From Clostridia bacterium (GTDB lineage: Bacteria > Bacillota > Clostridia > Oscillospirales > Acutalibacteraceae): 64,000 nucleotides of DNA. This document shows positions 10,155 to 18,342 of the stretch, one piece after another. Each line of letters opens with the position of its first letter. Position 1 is the first letter of the stretch. Under the pieces are notes generated by a model that was given only the letters and a program-made list of their open reading frames with translations, did no database searches and was not told the DNA's origin. The stretch is taken from positions 1-64,000 of the forward strand of contig JAGALQ010000032.1 in the NCBI GenBank assembly GCA_017625095.1. The letters are read 5' to 3'. Position numbers and translations under genes: made by a program.

Positions 10155-11492
10155 TCAAACAATCAAAAAGCTGAGTTTAACGAAAGACTTAAGTGATTCA
10201 AGTCTTTTTTTAAAATCTTTTAAATTTGGGGTTCCCTCCATCAAGGAGTAAGCGTAAACTTTGTTGGGATAAATCATTGTAAAGTACCACAATATCATTT
10301 CAGGAACGCCAATTTTTCCATTAAGAATATATGTATCTGCTGAACCATAGGAAACCGGTGCATAACCGTATGAAATGTGAACATCAAAAATTTCCTTAAA
10401 AAACTCCTGTGTTTCATTTCTCAAATTAGTAAATTCACGAAAACCTTCTGCTTTCGATACAGTGATTTTTTTGTCAAAATCAATGACCGCGTCGTGATAC
10501 AGCATCACAAGCCATAACAGTTCTACACACATAACAGCATAATCGGGCTTTTCGTTAAAAACAAGTTTGTGCAACAACATTGCTTTCTCGATGATTTTAT
10601 CTTGATTTCGTGCATCAATTCCAACAAAAAGAGCTTTGAAGATTTCCTCTGTTGAGAACTTAATATCCAACAAATTTTCATCAAACAAGGAAAAATACTC
10701 AGGATACTTATTTATAAAGCTCTTATTTATTTCACCATTGTCCAGCGAAAGCTCGAAACTGATAAATTTTTTCAAATAATTATTCGTGATAGTTTTTTGA
10801 CCGAAAATGCATTCAACTGTATGCTCTAATTGCTTTTTATCAACCGCTAAAATAACTACTGTATTTTCCACACCATCAAACATATGGTGAAGTCGTTCAA
10901 GGACACGTATTGCATATTCCGGCAAACATCGGTCAAGTTCATCGACAACAATAACCAGAGTGCGGTCTTTTGCAATCTTATTAAATAATCCTCTGCATTT
11001 TTCTAATGTAACTTGAAATTCAAAATATTTATTATAGTTGTTTTTTTCTTTAATACGATTCTTGTGTCTTTGTTTCAAAGTGTTTTTTATTTCAACAGGA
11101 TTAAATCCGATTTTTGTTTTTAAAAGTTCTCCGGCAGCATCAAGAATTATCTCTTTGGCAGTTAACCATATTTCTTTATTTTCTCCGGATAATATATTGG
11201 TGTAGTTTTCTGCCGTATCCAACATTGCTGAAACAATAGCAATTGATGGTTCTTCATAATAATCATACTTCCAGCAATTATAATGAAAAACAAGATATTT
11301 ATCGATTGCCGAATCCTCATCTTGGTAATCCGCAATTCTTTTTTCGAACATATCAAGAACGAATGATTTACCGCAACCCCATTCCCCATTAATCGCAAAA
11401 GTGCATGACTTTTTGCTTTTAGACAATACATCTACAATATTAATTAAACGGTCAACAAACTGTTTTCTGTTTAATGTATCAATTATATTCAA
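10155..11492 (-). CDS. KAP family P-loop NTPase
   Basis: About 445 residues. Walker A GEWGCGKS is at residues 36-43 and Walker B LVIVVDELDRC near 190, followed by the KAP-type ERLHHMFDGVENTVVILAVD. I see no transmembrane insertion, unlike many KAP proteins, so it is probably cytoplasmic. The chosen TTG start (11492) has GGAGGTG eight bases upstream; another TTG lies at 11516 without such a site. It is the last gene of the minus-strand restriction operon, 34 bases after the second methyltransferase. KAP NTPases occur widely in phage-defence loci, so a defence role alongside the restriction enzyme is inferred, not shown. Confidence 0.82.
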   Translation of the reverse strand: MNIIDTLNRKQFVDRLINIVDVLSKSKKSCTFAINGEWGCGKSFVLDMFEKRIADYQDEDSAIDKYLVFHYNCWKYDYYEEPSIAIVSAMLDTAENYTNILSGENKEIWLTAKEIILDAAGELLKTKIGFNPVEIKNTLKQRHKNRIKEKNNYNKYFEFQVTLEKCRGLFNKIAKDRTLVIVVDELDRCLPEYAIRVLERLHHMFDGVENTVVILAVDKKQLEHTVECIFGQKTITNNYLKKFISFELSLDNGEINKSFINKYPEYFSLFDENLLDIKFSTEEIFKALFVGIDARNQDKIIEKAMLLHKLVFNEKPDYAVMCVELLWLVMLYHDAVIDFDKKITVSKAEGFREFTNLRNETQEFFKEIFDVHISYGYAPVSYGSADTYILNGKIGVPEMILWYFTMIYPNKVYAYSLMEGTPNLKDFKKRLESLKSFVKLSFLIV

Positions 11493-11526
11493 AAAGATTA
11501 CACCTCCGCTGCACAATACACATCAA

Positions 11527-12453
11527 TTATTTTGACAATTCAGCTATAATTTTCTTCACAATTGGCACCGAGACACTATTCCCTGCTTGCTTATACATAG
11601 AAGATTCGGGAATCTCAGAAAAACTGAATTCTTCAGGAAAGCCTTGCAGTGCAAGGCACTCGATTGGGGTAACATTTCGGATACCGAAATCATCTCGTAT
11701 ATACGGCACTCGATTTTTCCATGTACCCATATTTGCTTTTAGGGTAAAACATATTCCGTCTTTGCTTGACTGAATGCCGTAATCGGAGAAACGATAAATT
11801 TGATTGTTGTCCCTCATTGTATAATTTAGTTTTTTATATTTTTCAGAACCCTCGGCAAGATAGTATTTATCGTCAACTTTTTGAGTTCTGTCGATTATAT
11901 CGAAAATCCGTTTTTCAAGCTTACACTTTTCAGGAAACTTGAATTTATCACAAGCTTCTTTTGATTTAAATGCAACGATATATGTTCTTGTCCTATGCTG
12001 CGGAATTCCGTAATCGCAAGCATCTGCAACAAGATATCTGATGAAATAATCTCTGCTTGCAAGTTCGTTGTGGATAACATTGAAGGTTCTACCGTTATCG
12101 TGTTCCGTGAGATTTGCAACATTCTCCAGAAAAATAACAGGCGGTTGCAGTTCATCTGCAATTCGCATTATTTCAAAGAACAAGTTTCCTCTTGAATCTT
12201 TGAATCCCTTTTGGTTGCCGCAAACAGAGAATGGTTGGCACGGGAAACCAGCTGTCAGTACATCGACTTTTTCAAGTGCTTTCGCATCAAGATTCCTTAT
12301 ATCTCCCTCAATAAGTTTTGTATTCGGGAAATTGTACCTGTATGTTTTACAGGCATCCGGGTCAATTTCGTTTGCCCAAGCAACTTCAAATCCTGCCTGA
12401 ATAAATCCCAAATCAATACCGCCGATGCCTGAAAATAAACTTCCGATTTTCAT
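11527..12453 (-). CDS. DNA cytosine-5 methyltransferase (HpaII-system partner)
   Basis: 308 residues with all main C5-methyltransferase motifs: motif I LFSGIGGIDLGF (6-17), the catalytic loop GFPCQPFS with C72, ENV motif VI near 107, QHRTRTYIVAF motif VIII, LALQGFP motif IX, and QAGNSVSVPIV motif X. The target recognition part between VIII and IX is compact. The ATG overlaps the stop of the HpaII-type endonuclease by four bases, so it is co-translated. Expected to methylate the same site as the nuclease (CCGG if the HpaII assignment holds). A second cytosine methyltransferase lies upstream, which leaves the division of labour open. Confidence 0.92.
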   Translation of the reverse strand: MKIGSLFSGIGGIDLGFIQAGFEVAWANEIDPDACKTYRYNFPNTKLIEGDIRNLDAKALEKVDVLTAGFPCQPFSVCGNQKGFKDSRGNLFFEIMRIADELQPPVIFLENVANLTEHDNGRTFNVIHNELASRDYFIRYLVADACDYGIPQHRTRTYIVAFKSKEACDKFKFPEKCKLEKRIFDIIDRTQKVDDKYYLAEGSEKYKKLNYTMRDNNQIYRFSDYGIQSSKDGICFTLKANMGTWKNRVPYIRDDFGIRNVTPIECLALQGFPEEFSFSEIPESSMYKQAGNSVSVPIVKKIIAELSK

Positions 12454-13523
12454 ATAAATCTTATTTGTAAATTAAGTTTAAGATATGTTTTGCCGTTTCC
12501 TTTGTAGAGTGAAGCAAAACCGTGTCTGGTTGTTGAGCCTCTTTCATATCTTGTATTGTTCATCAAATATTCTTTGAAAAAATCTCTGTTGTAAATATGA
12601 TAAGCAAGAACATTACCTGCGGAAGTTACAACAATATATCCGCCGTTTGCTTCATCGTGACCGTCCCAAACAGTTGCGGGAGTCATGCCGAGAGCCGCAC
12701 AGCAAAGAAGTTCTTTGAACTTATATTCATAAAATCCGTTTGCGGGAAATCCGAGAGGATTGGATTCTTCAAGAGTATCGACAACTTCACGGCATTTGCC
12801 TAAGCCATCTCTGTAATGAACAACAAGTGACTCGGCAACAATTTCATGCAAACGACTGTCAATGAGCATAAGGTTGTTTGCAAAAGTATCACTGTTTACC
12901 TTAACGAACTTAACCGAAGATGCTTCACCGAAAATTCGATTCATTCTGTCTCGGATTTTTGTTTTTGTGTCGATTGCATTGATAGAATCAATTTGCTCGT
13001 CATCAAGACCTTCAACTTCATAAATAAAGTTTGTTGCGCCGGTTGCATTAATAAGTGTTGGTGCATTGCCTATTTCGGATTTGATGCTGAAACCGCAAAC
13101 GGGAGAATATCCTGTCTGAATGTCGTGAATCTGCATTGTGATATCCGTTTTGTCGCTTGAGGGTGCAGCAAGTCTGTCACAACCGATTTCTTTGAGAAAT
13201 TCTTCGCTCTGCTCTATTGCAAAAGCACGATTGCCGCCTTCGGTAATCTTATCGTACAGATAATCGGCTTCTTCGCAAAACTGATTTTGCGGATATGATT
13301 TGACAAGATTGTTGTTGAAATAAATGTCAATTTTTCTGTCCTGCGAATCAACCGTATATTCATATTTATGATTTTTAATTTCTTCACGAAGTATTTTCAG
13401 AATGGGGAAATACATATCGTCGATTTGCTCAAGATTTTCATTTGCGGCATAAATTCTGCCTTGAGCAAGCAAGCGAAGAAGAACGTATGCTTCGCTCCAT
13501 TCGCCTTTATTTCCCGTTATCAT
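12450..13523 (-). CDS. HpaII-type type II restriction endonuclease
   Basis: 357 residues, the same length as HpaII. The N-terminus GNKGEWSEAYVLLRLLAQGRI followed by YAANENLEQID matches the HpaII family pattern as I remember it. The nuclease-like core includes DSQDRKIDIYF and later VCGFSIKSEIG, whose D and ExK-like residues fit a restriction fold. HpaII cuts CCGG; the exact specificity here is inferred. It is sandwiched between two cytosine methyltransferase genes, with 17- and 4-base overlaps, which is what a type II restriction system needs for protection of host DNA. Confidence 0.85.
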   Translation of the reverse strand: MITGNKGEWSEAYVLLRLLAQGRIYAANENLEQIDDMYFPILKILREEIKNHKYEYTVDSQDRKIDIYFNNNLVKSYPQNQFCEEADYLYDKITEGGNRAFAIEQSEEFLKEIGCDRLAAPSSDKTDITMQIHDIQTGYSPVCGFSIKSEIGNAPTLINATGATNFIYEVEGLDDEQIDSINAIDTKTKIRDRMNRIFGEASSVKFVKVNSDTFANNLMLIDSRLHEIVAESLVVHYRDGLGKCREVVDTLEESNPLGFPANGFYEYKFKELLCCAALGMTPATVWDGHDEANGGYIVVTSAGNVLAYHIYNRDFFKEYLMNNTRYERGSTTRHGFASLYKGNGKTYLKLNLQIRFI

Positions 13524-14931
13524 TGTCCAACACCTCTTTGATTTTTTTAGCTATGGCTTCAATAACATTAACGGTTACGCTGTTGCCGAACTGATTGTAA
13601 AGATGAGTATCTGCAAGAGGAAGAACGAAATCGTCGGGAAAGCCTTGAAGTCTTGCCCATTCTCTCGGTGTCATTTTTCTGATACCTTCTTTATTGATTT
13701 CACCCTTGATATGTGTTGTGGGTGTAAGATCGGTCTGTCTGTTATCAATTACAAGATTTCTTTCTCTGCCCATACCGCCGCACACGATTGCACCGGCAAT
13801 ATCTTCCCAACCTCTGATTTCATATCCGAAGCCATTGCCCTTGGCTGCGTGACGAGCCTTGTGGTTTTTAAGTGTCTGAAGATATGTTTCACTCAAATAA
13901 TATTTTGCGGGAACGGGATTCTCTTCCATAATATCTTTGAGAACAGTATCGGGATTTGTGGGCTGAGGGAATCTGAACCAAGTTGAATCTATATCATCTC
14001 TGAATGCGACAATATAAATTCTTTCTCTGTTCTGAGGCACACCGAAATCTTTACTGTTGAGAATCCGATGATGAACGGTGTAACCGAGCTGTCTGAAAGT
14101 ATCACATATGATTTTGAATGTACGCCCCTTGTCATGTATAACAAGACCTTTTACATTTTCGCAGAAAATAACCTTCGGCTTGTGGTATTCACAAATTCTT
14201 GCAACATCAAGGAACAAGTTGCCTCTGCAAAGACCCTTGTAATTATCTTCAAAGCCTTTTCTCTGACCTGCCATACTGAATGCCTGACAAGGGAAACCTG
14301 CGAGGCAGATATCGAATTCGGGAACATCTTTTTCGTCAAATACGGTGATGTCTCCGGCAATTTCAAAATTATCGCTGAAATTAGCTTTGTATGTTTTTTG
14401 TGCGTTTTCATCCCATTCGCTGACGAAAACGGTTTCGATATTTTTGCCGAAAGCTCTGTCGAATCCCAAACGGATACCGCCAATACCGGCAAACAAATCT
14501 ATGGATTTATAGTTAGGCATATTTCCTTTAACCGCCTTTTCTATTCTGTCGGCACACTTACCGGGATTTTTCTTTATCTCTTTGCCCCAAAAACGCAGAA
14601 CGGTCCAACCGTCGGCTTCAAGCTTTTCGGTAACTTCTTTATCTCTCTGAATATTACGCTCAATTTTCGGAATCCAGAAATCCTGGTTTGATTTAAAATC
14701 CGCTTTTCTTTCTTCCCAATTATAACCGTGCCAAAATTCGCTATCGCAAAATACGGCAACCTTCTTTCCTATGAAGGCAATATCAGGCTTGCCGAAAACA
14801 TTTTTGACATTCTTACGATACCGTAAGCCTCGTGCCCACAGTTCTTTACGAAGAGCTATTTCAATTTTGGAGTCTTTATTCTTTACAGCCTGCATATTTC
14901 GGCGACGTTGTTCGGGAGTGTGTCTGTCCAA
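13507..14931 (-). CDS. Fusion of Vsr mismatch nickase and DNA cytosine-5 methyltransferase
   Basis: 474 residues from a TTG start at 14931 with GGGGAGA upstream; the longer reading to 15006 lacks a site. Residues 1-137 are a Vsr-type very-short-patch-repair endonuclease: HTPEQRRRNMQAVK, then GKPDIAF with the expected catalytic Asp (D50), FCDSEFWHGY near 61-70, and GWTVLRFWGKEI. Residues 138-474 are a complete C5 methyltransferase: DLFAGIGGIRLGF, catalytic GFPCQAFS (C215), ENV at 258-260, QNRERIYIVAF, ARLQGFP and QFGNSVTVNVI. The zinc Cys/His cluster of E. coli Vsr is not evident. Vsr nicks T:G mismatches left by deaminated 5-methylcytosine, so the two activities belong together. It is the first gene of the operon. 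Confidence 0.92.
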   Translation of the reverse strand: MDRHTPEQRRRNMQAVKNKDSKIEIALRKELWARGLRYRKNVKNVFGKPDIAFIGKKVAVFCDSEFWHGYNWEERKADFKSNQDFWIPKIERNIQRDKEVTEKLEADGWTVLRFWGKEIKKNPGKCADRIEKAVKGNMPNYKSIDLFAGIGGIRLGFDRAFGKNIETVFVSEWDENAQKTYKANFSDNFEIAGDITVFDEKDVPEFDICLAGFPCQAFSMAGQRKGFEDNYKGLCRGNLFLDVARICEYHKPKVIFCENVKGLVIHDKGRTFKIICDTFRQLGYTVHHRILNSKDFGVPQNRERIYIVAFRDDIDSTWFRFPQPTNPDTVLKDIMEENPVPAKYYLSETYLQTLKNHKARHAAKGNGFGYEIRGWEDIAGAIVCGGMGRERNLVIDNRQTDLTPTTHIKGEINKEGIRKMTPREWARLQGFPDDFVLPLADTHLYNQFGNSVTVNVIEAIAKKIKEVLDNDNGK

Positions 14932-14963
14932 GGCGAATCTCCCCTTATAAAATATTCTTAATA

Positions 14964-14992
14964 ATTTTATCATAATATGACGTAAAATGCAA
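14964..14992 (-). promoter_or_regulatory. Sigma-A-type promoter of the restriction operon
   Basis: On the minus strand, TTGCAT (plus 14987-14992), a 17-base spacer and TAAAAT (plus 14964-14969) stand 33 bases before the TTG start of the Vsr fusion. Confidence 0.6.
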
Positions 14993-15081
14993 CAAAGCTT
15001 TTGCAATTAAAAGTTCACAATTTGTTATCTGGACTTCCGAGCGGAGTGACGGTATAGTACCGTACTGCAAGGAGGTGAACT

Positions 15082-15360
15082 ATGAGAAGTATACTTGAAG
15101 AAATGTGGTACGGAAATCTGAATCCGCAGGAGCAAAGCACCGAGGGACACAAAGAAACACAGCGGTTACTCAGCTTAATGGGACGAAACCGTGATGAGCT
15201 ATGCAGCACCCTCACGGAAAGTCAAAAACTCACTTTGGAAAAATATGATGATTGTCTCAATGAGATGAACAGTATAATCGAGAGAGATATTTTTATTCAC
15301 GCTTTCAGTCTCGGCGGAAAAATTATGCTTGAAGTGTTAACCGACCGCATAAAAGATTAA
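15082..15360 (+). CDS. DUF6809-like small protein
   Basis: 92 residues. The pattern MRSILEEMWYGNLNPQEQ, a central helical stretch with LTESQKLTLEKYDD, and a C-terminal FIHAFSLGGKIMLEVL matches the small helical proteins grouped as DUF6809 in Firmicutes, which are frequent in mobile islands (from memory). Function unknown. AAGGAGGTG lies five to six bases before the ATG. A short inverted repeat CGGTATAGTACCG (15049-15061) lies just upstream and may be an operator. A terminator follows. Confidence 0.7.
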   Translation: MRSILEEMWYGNLNPQEQSTEGHKETQRLLSLMGRNRDELCSTLTESQKLTLEKYDDCLNEMNSIIERDIFIHAFSLGGKIMLEVLTDRIKD

Positions 15361-15380
15361 TACAACCTCAACAGAAAATG

Positions 15381-15409
15381 CCGTTGCAAATTTTGCAGCG
15401 GTGTTTTTA
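15381..15409 (+). terminator. Hairpin terminator after the DUF6809-like gene
   Basis: CCGTTGCA (15381-15388) pairs with TGCAGCGG (15394-15401, one G-T pair), followed by TGTTTTTAT. Confidence 0.65.
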
Positions 15410-15426
15410 TGTTTTATATAAAAATA

Positions 15427-15455
15427 TTTACATCAACCTTATTATGCGTTAAAAT
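15427..15455 (+). promoter_or_regulatory. Promoter of the HNH-like gene
   Basis: TTTACA (15427-15432), 17-base spacer, TAAAAT (15450-15455), 26 bases before the ATG at 15482; the ribosome site AAGGAG is at about 15471. Confidence 0.6.
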
Positions 15456-15481
15456 AAATTATCAAACAATAAGGAGCAAGT

Positions 15482-16297
15482 ATGAGTAATAATCATTACG
15501 GAAAGTGTGCGTTGTGTCGCCAATATGCAAAATTAAGCTTTGAACATATTCCACCCGAAGCCGCTTTTAATTCAACACCAGCAAAACCTGTCAGGGGTGA
15601 CAAACTGTTTTCCAAAGGTGAGCGTATGCCATGGGACGTATCTGGTTTAAGGTATGAGAATCTCCAACAAGGTATGGGAAGGTACAGTCTCTGTGAACCC
15701 TGTAATAATAAAACCGGTTCATGGTATGGAAATGATTATATAAGCATAGCTCATATTATACATCATTTTTTTGCTAAAAAACCTTTCTCAAATCCAACAG
15801 GAGTCGAAATAAGAGAAATATATCCGCTTCGTTTTATCAAACAAGTTGTTTCAATGTTCTGTTCAATCAACAGTAATATTGATACAGTAATGTGCGAACT
15901 CAGAGACTTTGTGCTAAACAAAGACAAAGTTGGAATTGACAAAAACAAATATAAAATCTGTATGTATTTTACGGAAAGCAATTTCGTTAAATATGCACCA
16001 TTATCTGTTTTGGCAAAATTTGATGATTCTGGAAGCGAAGCTATAGCTGTTTCAGAAATTACAGCTTACCCGTTAGGCTTTATTCTTTATTTTGACCCAA
16101 CGGATTCATATAAGTATGACGGTGTGGATATAACATCATTTGCTGATTACGGTTATGATTGTTCCGCAACCATACAGTTACCCTTCATCGTCAAAGAAAT
16201 GAACGATATTTTTCCTGCACATTTTCGTTCAAGAGAGGAAATCGAAAAATGCGTAGAAGAGAACAAAAAATGGGCAGAAGACAATATCGGTGAATAA
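15482..16297 (+). CDS. HNH-nuclease-like zinc protein, cargo of the island
   Basis: 271 residues. The N-terminal 85 residues have an HNH-like layout: CALCRQ, then LSFEHIPPEAAFN, then LCEPCNNKTG. The two CxxC pairs would hold a structural zinc, and the EH and N residues fit the ββα-metal site, so a nuclease is likely. The remaining 185 residues are unrecognised and contain aromatic-rich strands. It has its own promoter and lies convergent with a truncated recombinase, five bases from its stop. Placement beside a restriction operon suggests defence or a selfish nuclease; this is inference. Confidence 0.65.
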   Translation: MSNNHYGKCALCRQYAKLSFEHIPPEAAFNSTPAKPVRGDKLFSKGERMPWDVSGLRYENLQQGMGRYSLCEPCNNKTGSWYGNDYISIAHIIHHFFAKKPFSNPTGVEIREIYPLRFIKQVVSMFCSINSNIDTVMCELRDFVLNKDKVGIDKNKYKICMYFTESNFVKYAPLSVLAKFDDSGSEAIAVSEITAYPLGFILYFDPTDSYKYDGVDITSFADYGYDCSATIQLPFIVKEMNDIFPAHFRSREEIEKCVEENKKWAEDNIGE

Positions 16298-16302
16298 TGT
16301 AT

Positions 16303-17160
16303 TTACAGTATAGACTCATGATGATTTTCGATTAAATATTGCGGATACTCGCCTTTGTTTGGTCGGCGTTTTTTCGTGAAGAGTTCATCCACAAATGTCT
16401 TCTGAAGTAATACATCGCCGCGGTACTTTTCGTTGTTCAGAATCAGGCGTATTGTTTCTATGCCCCAGACATCTTTGCCTCGGGGTGATTTGATGCCGAG
16501 TTCAGATAACCTTTTCGATATACCTCGCAAAGATACACCTTGCTCACGCCAACTATAAATGTTTCTTATAACCTCGGCTTCAGGTTCATAAACCTCTAAT
16601 TTACCGTTGCTGTCTTTGCGGTAACCGTAACACTCTGCATCAGCGAATTTTGATGAGCCTTCTGTAAAACGAGCACGGATACCCCAACGGGTATTATAAC
16701 TTTTCTCTTCGCTTTCGTGCTGAAACATAGACTCTTGCACCGTCATCATTACTGTTGCATTCAAGTCACTGATATAAATGTTTTCAACCTCGAAAAACAC
16801 TTCAACATTTAATGCTTTCAGTTCATCACAGGATTTGAGAAATTGTACTGTATTTCTGCCGAGCCTGCTGATTGATTTTATAAGAATCAAATCAATTTTA
16901 CCGTTGCGGCAATCTTGCATCAAATCTTGGAATCCGAGCATTTTCTTATTGTTAAGACCCGAGGCGGTATCGGCATATATGCCAACGAACTGCCAACAGG
17001 GTTTCGATTTTATAAGATTCTCATAATACTCCTGTTGGGTTTCCAGACTGCGGATCTGTATTTCCTGATCGGTACTGACACGGCAATATGCCGCTACCCT
17101 TTTGTATAACCGCCGCTTAAATTCAAAGTGTCTATTTGCCGGAATAATTTCAACATTCAT
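16303..17160 (-). pseudogene. Serine recombinase truncated at its C-terminus
   Basis: 285 residues from an ATG with AAGGAGG upstream. The resolvase domain is intact (RVAAYCRVSTDQE with the nucleophile Ser, then KSISRLGRNTVQFL). The Recombinase domain runs through GVSLRGISKRLSELGIKSPRG and ends at ENHHESIL. Family members continue another 200 or more residues (zinc ribbon and coiled coil), which are missing: the frame stops at 16303, where sequence of the HNH gene's 3' end begins. Probably inactive, or at best altered in DNA binding. It is downstream of the small recombinase-domain gene in one transcript. Confidence 0.8.
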
Positions 17161-17246
17161 AACGGAGACCTCCTTTTATTCTCTATGTATTACCATAGAT
17201 TTTTGAAAAAGAAAATCCCTTTTTTATTTTTCTGCGTTATGCCCAA

Positions 17247-17579
17247 TTATTTCTTGCGATACTTGGTGTTTTTGGCTTTGATTTCCTGCGCCGCATCAAA
17301 ATCATCCTTCGTAATAATCTGCGGATAATCATCCGTACCGACATAAACGGGGTTGGAAAGTATGTTGGAAATAATCTGCTTTCCCCATACAATCTTGTTG
17401 CGGGGCGAGCATATTTTTAATTCCTGCAAAGATTCGGAAATATCCGATAAGCTGTTGTTGTTCAGATACAGATGAAAAATCCATTTTATTGCAGCCGCCT
17501 GAGCGTCATATATTTCATATGAATCCTTGCCGCACTTGTAGCCGAAATATAAATTCTGAGCTGTGAAATTTGATGCCAT
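17247..17579 (-). CDS. Small stand-alone Recombinase-domain protein
   Basis: 110 residues with no catalytic resolvase domain. It contains only the Recombinase DNA-binding part: YFGYKCGKDSYEIYDAQAA, then SLSDISESLQELKICSPR and the ISNILSNPVYVGTDDYPQI signature, ending IKAKNTKYRKK. It has its own AAAGGAGG site and promoter, so it is not simply a broken leftover; small partners like this precede large serine recombinases in other Clostridia elements (recollection). Likely an accessory or directionality factor. The next gene downstream is the truncated recombinase, 86 bases away. Confidence 0.65.
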   Translation of the reverse strand: MASNFTAQNLYFGYKCGKDSYEIYDAQAAAIKWIFHLYLNNNSLSDISESLQELKICSPRNKIVWGKQIISNILSNPVYVGTDDYPQIITKDDFDAAQEIKAKNTKYRKK

Positions 17580-17605
17580 ATTTATTCCTCCTTTTAAACA
17601 GCATG

Positions 17606-17641
17606 GTTATATCAACAAAACTTTATAAGAACAAATGTTCG
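17606..17641 (-). promoter_or_regulatory. Promoter of the recombinase pair overlapped by a LexA-like box
   Basis: On the minus strand, TTGTTC (plus 17629-17634), 17-base spacer and TATAAC (plus 17606-17611). The plus-strand sequence AGAACAAATGTTCG (17628-17641) matches the Gram-positive LexA box CGAAC-N4-GTTCG except for one outer base and covers the -35, so repression by LexA and SOS induction are plausible. Confidence 0.5.
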
Positions 17642-17760
17642 TATAAATAATAATATTTTCAGATAAAAATGTCAATATAAAATTCACATAAAACTTCATA
17701 CCAAAAGAAAAAATGATGCAAAAATCAGATTTTTACCATCTTACTAAAAAATAGACAAAT

Positions 17761-17945
17761 CATACGATTTATAGTTTTCGGAAGTCAAAACATACGATTT
17801 GATTGTTTTTTCGGAAGTCAAAACATACGATTTGATTGTTTTTTCGGAAGTCAAAACATACGATTTGATTGTTTTTTAGAGTCAAATCATACGATTTGAT
17901 TGTTTTCAATAGTCGAAACATACGATTTGCCTGTTTTGTACTAAA
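17761..17945. repeat. Repeat array C, six iteron-like units with 30-33-base period
   Basis: The core CATACGATTTGATTG and a T-run ending in CGGAAGTC starts at 17761, 17791, 17824, 17857, 17888 and 17919. Units two to four are almost identical. The spacing is about three helical turns. It lies in the 17580-18105 gap, where no gene is seen. Its sequence is unrelated to arrays A and B apart from the T-runs. Likely an initiator-binding iteron array. Confidence 0.75.
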
Positions 17946-18070
17946 ACCGTACATCCTTGGCAGATAGACAAATGGACAAACAAAAAGCACCAAAACAGCA
18001 TAAAATAGCTATTTTAGTGCCACATTAGAATAATAATCATTAAAAATTAACGTTTTTATTCCAATAAAGA

Positions 18071-18100
18071 ACGAACTGAACTTAATTGCTTAAGTCCAGT
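18071..18100 (-). terminator. Hairpin terminator after tRNA-Leu
   Basis: Read on the minus strand, ACTGGACTTAA and TTAAGTTCAGT pair over 11 bases (one G-U) around GCAA, six bases after the CCA end, followed by TCGTTCTTTATT. Confidence 0.6.
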
Positions 18101-18105
18101 CGTCG

Positions 18106-18192
18106 TGGTGCGGGTAACAGGACTTGAACCTGCACAGCCTTGCAACTATTAGAACCTGAATCTAACGCGTCTGCCAATTCCGCCATACCCGC
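18106..18192 (-). tRNA. tRNA-Leu, anticodon CAG, CCA encoded
   Basis: On the minus strand the acceptor strands GCGGGTA and TACCCGC pair, the D-loop reads GGAATTGGCAGACGCG, the anticodon stem-loop TTAGATTCAGGTTCTAA exposes CAG, a long variable arm follows, and the T-arm has GGTTCAAGTCC. The acceptor ends in A plus an encoded CCA (plus 18106-18108). The long variable arm and D-arm are those of leucine tRNA. Confidence 0.93.
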
Positions 18193-18304
18193 ATATTAAC
18201 TTGTTTTGTGGTACGGCAGCCGCGTTTCGCGTGACTCTTGCGGTGCCCAAAATCGTTTGCTCGCTGTACACTCGCACGATTTTGACCGCTGCGCCTTTCC
18301 TTAT

Positions 18305-18330
18305 CCTCGCTTCATCCGCCACAGGCGGCG
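18305..18330 (-). repeat. 26-base intergenic hairpin repeat, copy 1
   Basis: On the minus strand the segment with core GCCGCCTGTGGCGGATGAAG recurs at 22342-22367 on the plus strand with one difference. It contains the small hairpin CCGCC-TGT-GGCGG. It lies in a 317-base gap (18193-18509) with no gene. Confidence 0.7.
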
Positions 18331-18342
18331 CTCGGACGGAAA

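Noticed and set aside
17761-17945. Possible CRISPR array
   Set aside because: The segments between cores are almost the same in units two to four, the period is only 30-33 bases and there are no Cas genes; it is an iteron array.
18106-18192. tRNA-Leu as the attachment site of the island
   Set aside because: No copy of the tRNA 3' end was found near 5000-6100, and large serine recombinases do not usually use tRNA 3' ends; kept only as a boundary marker.
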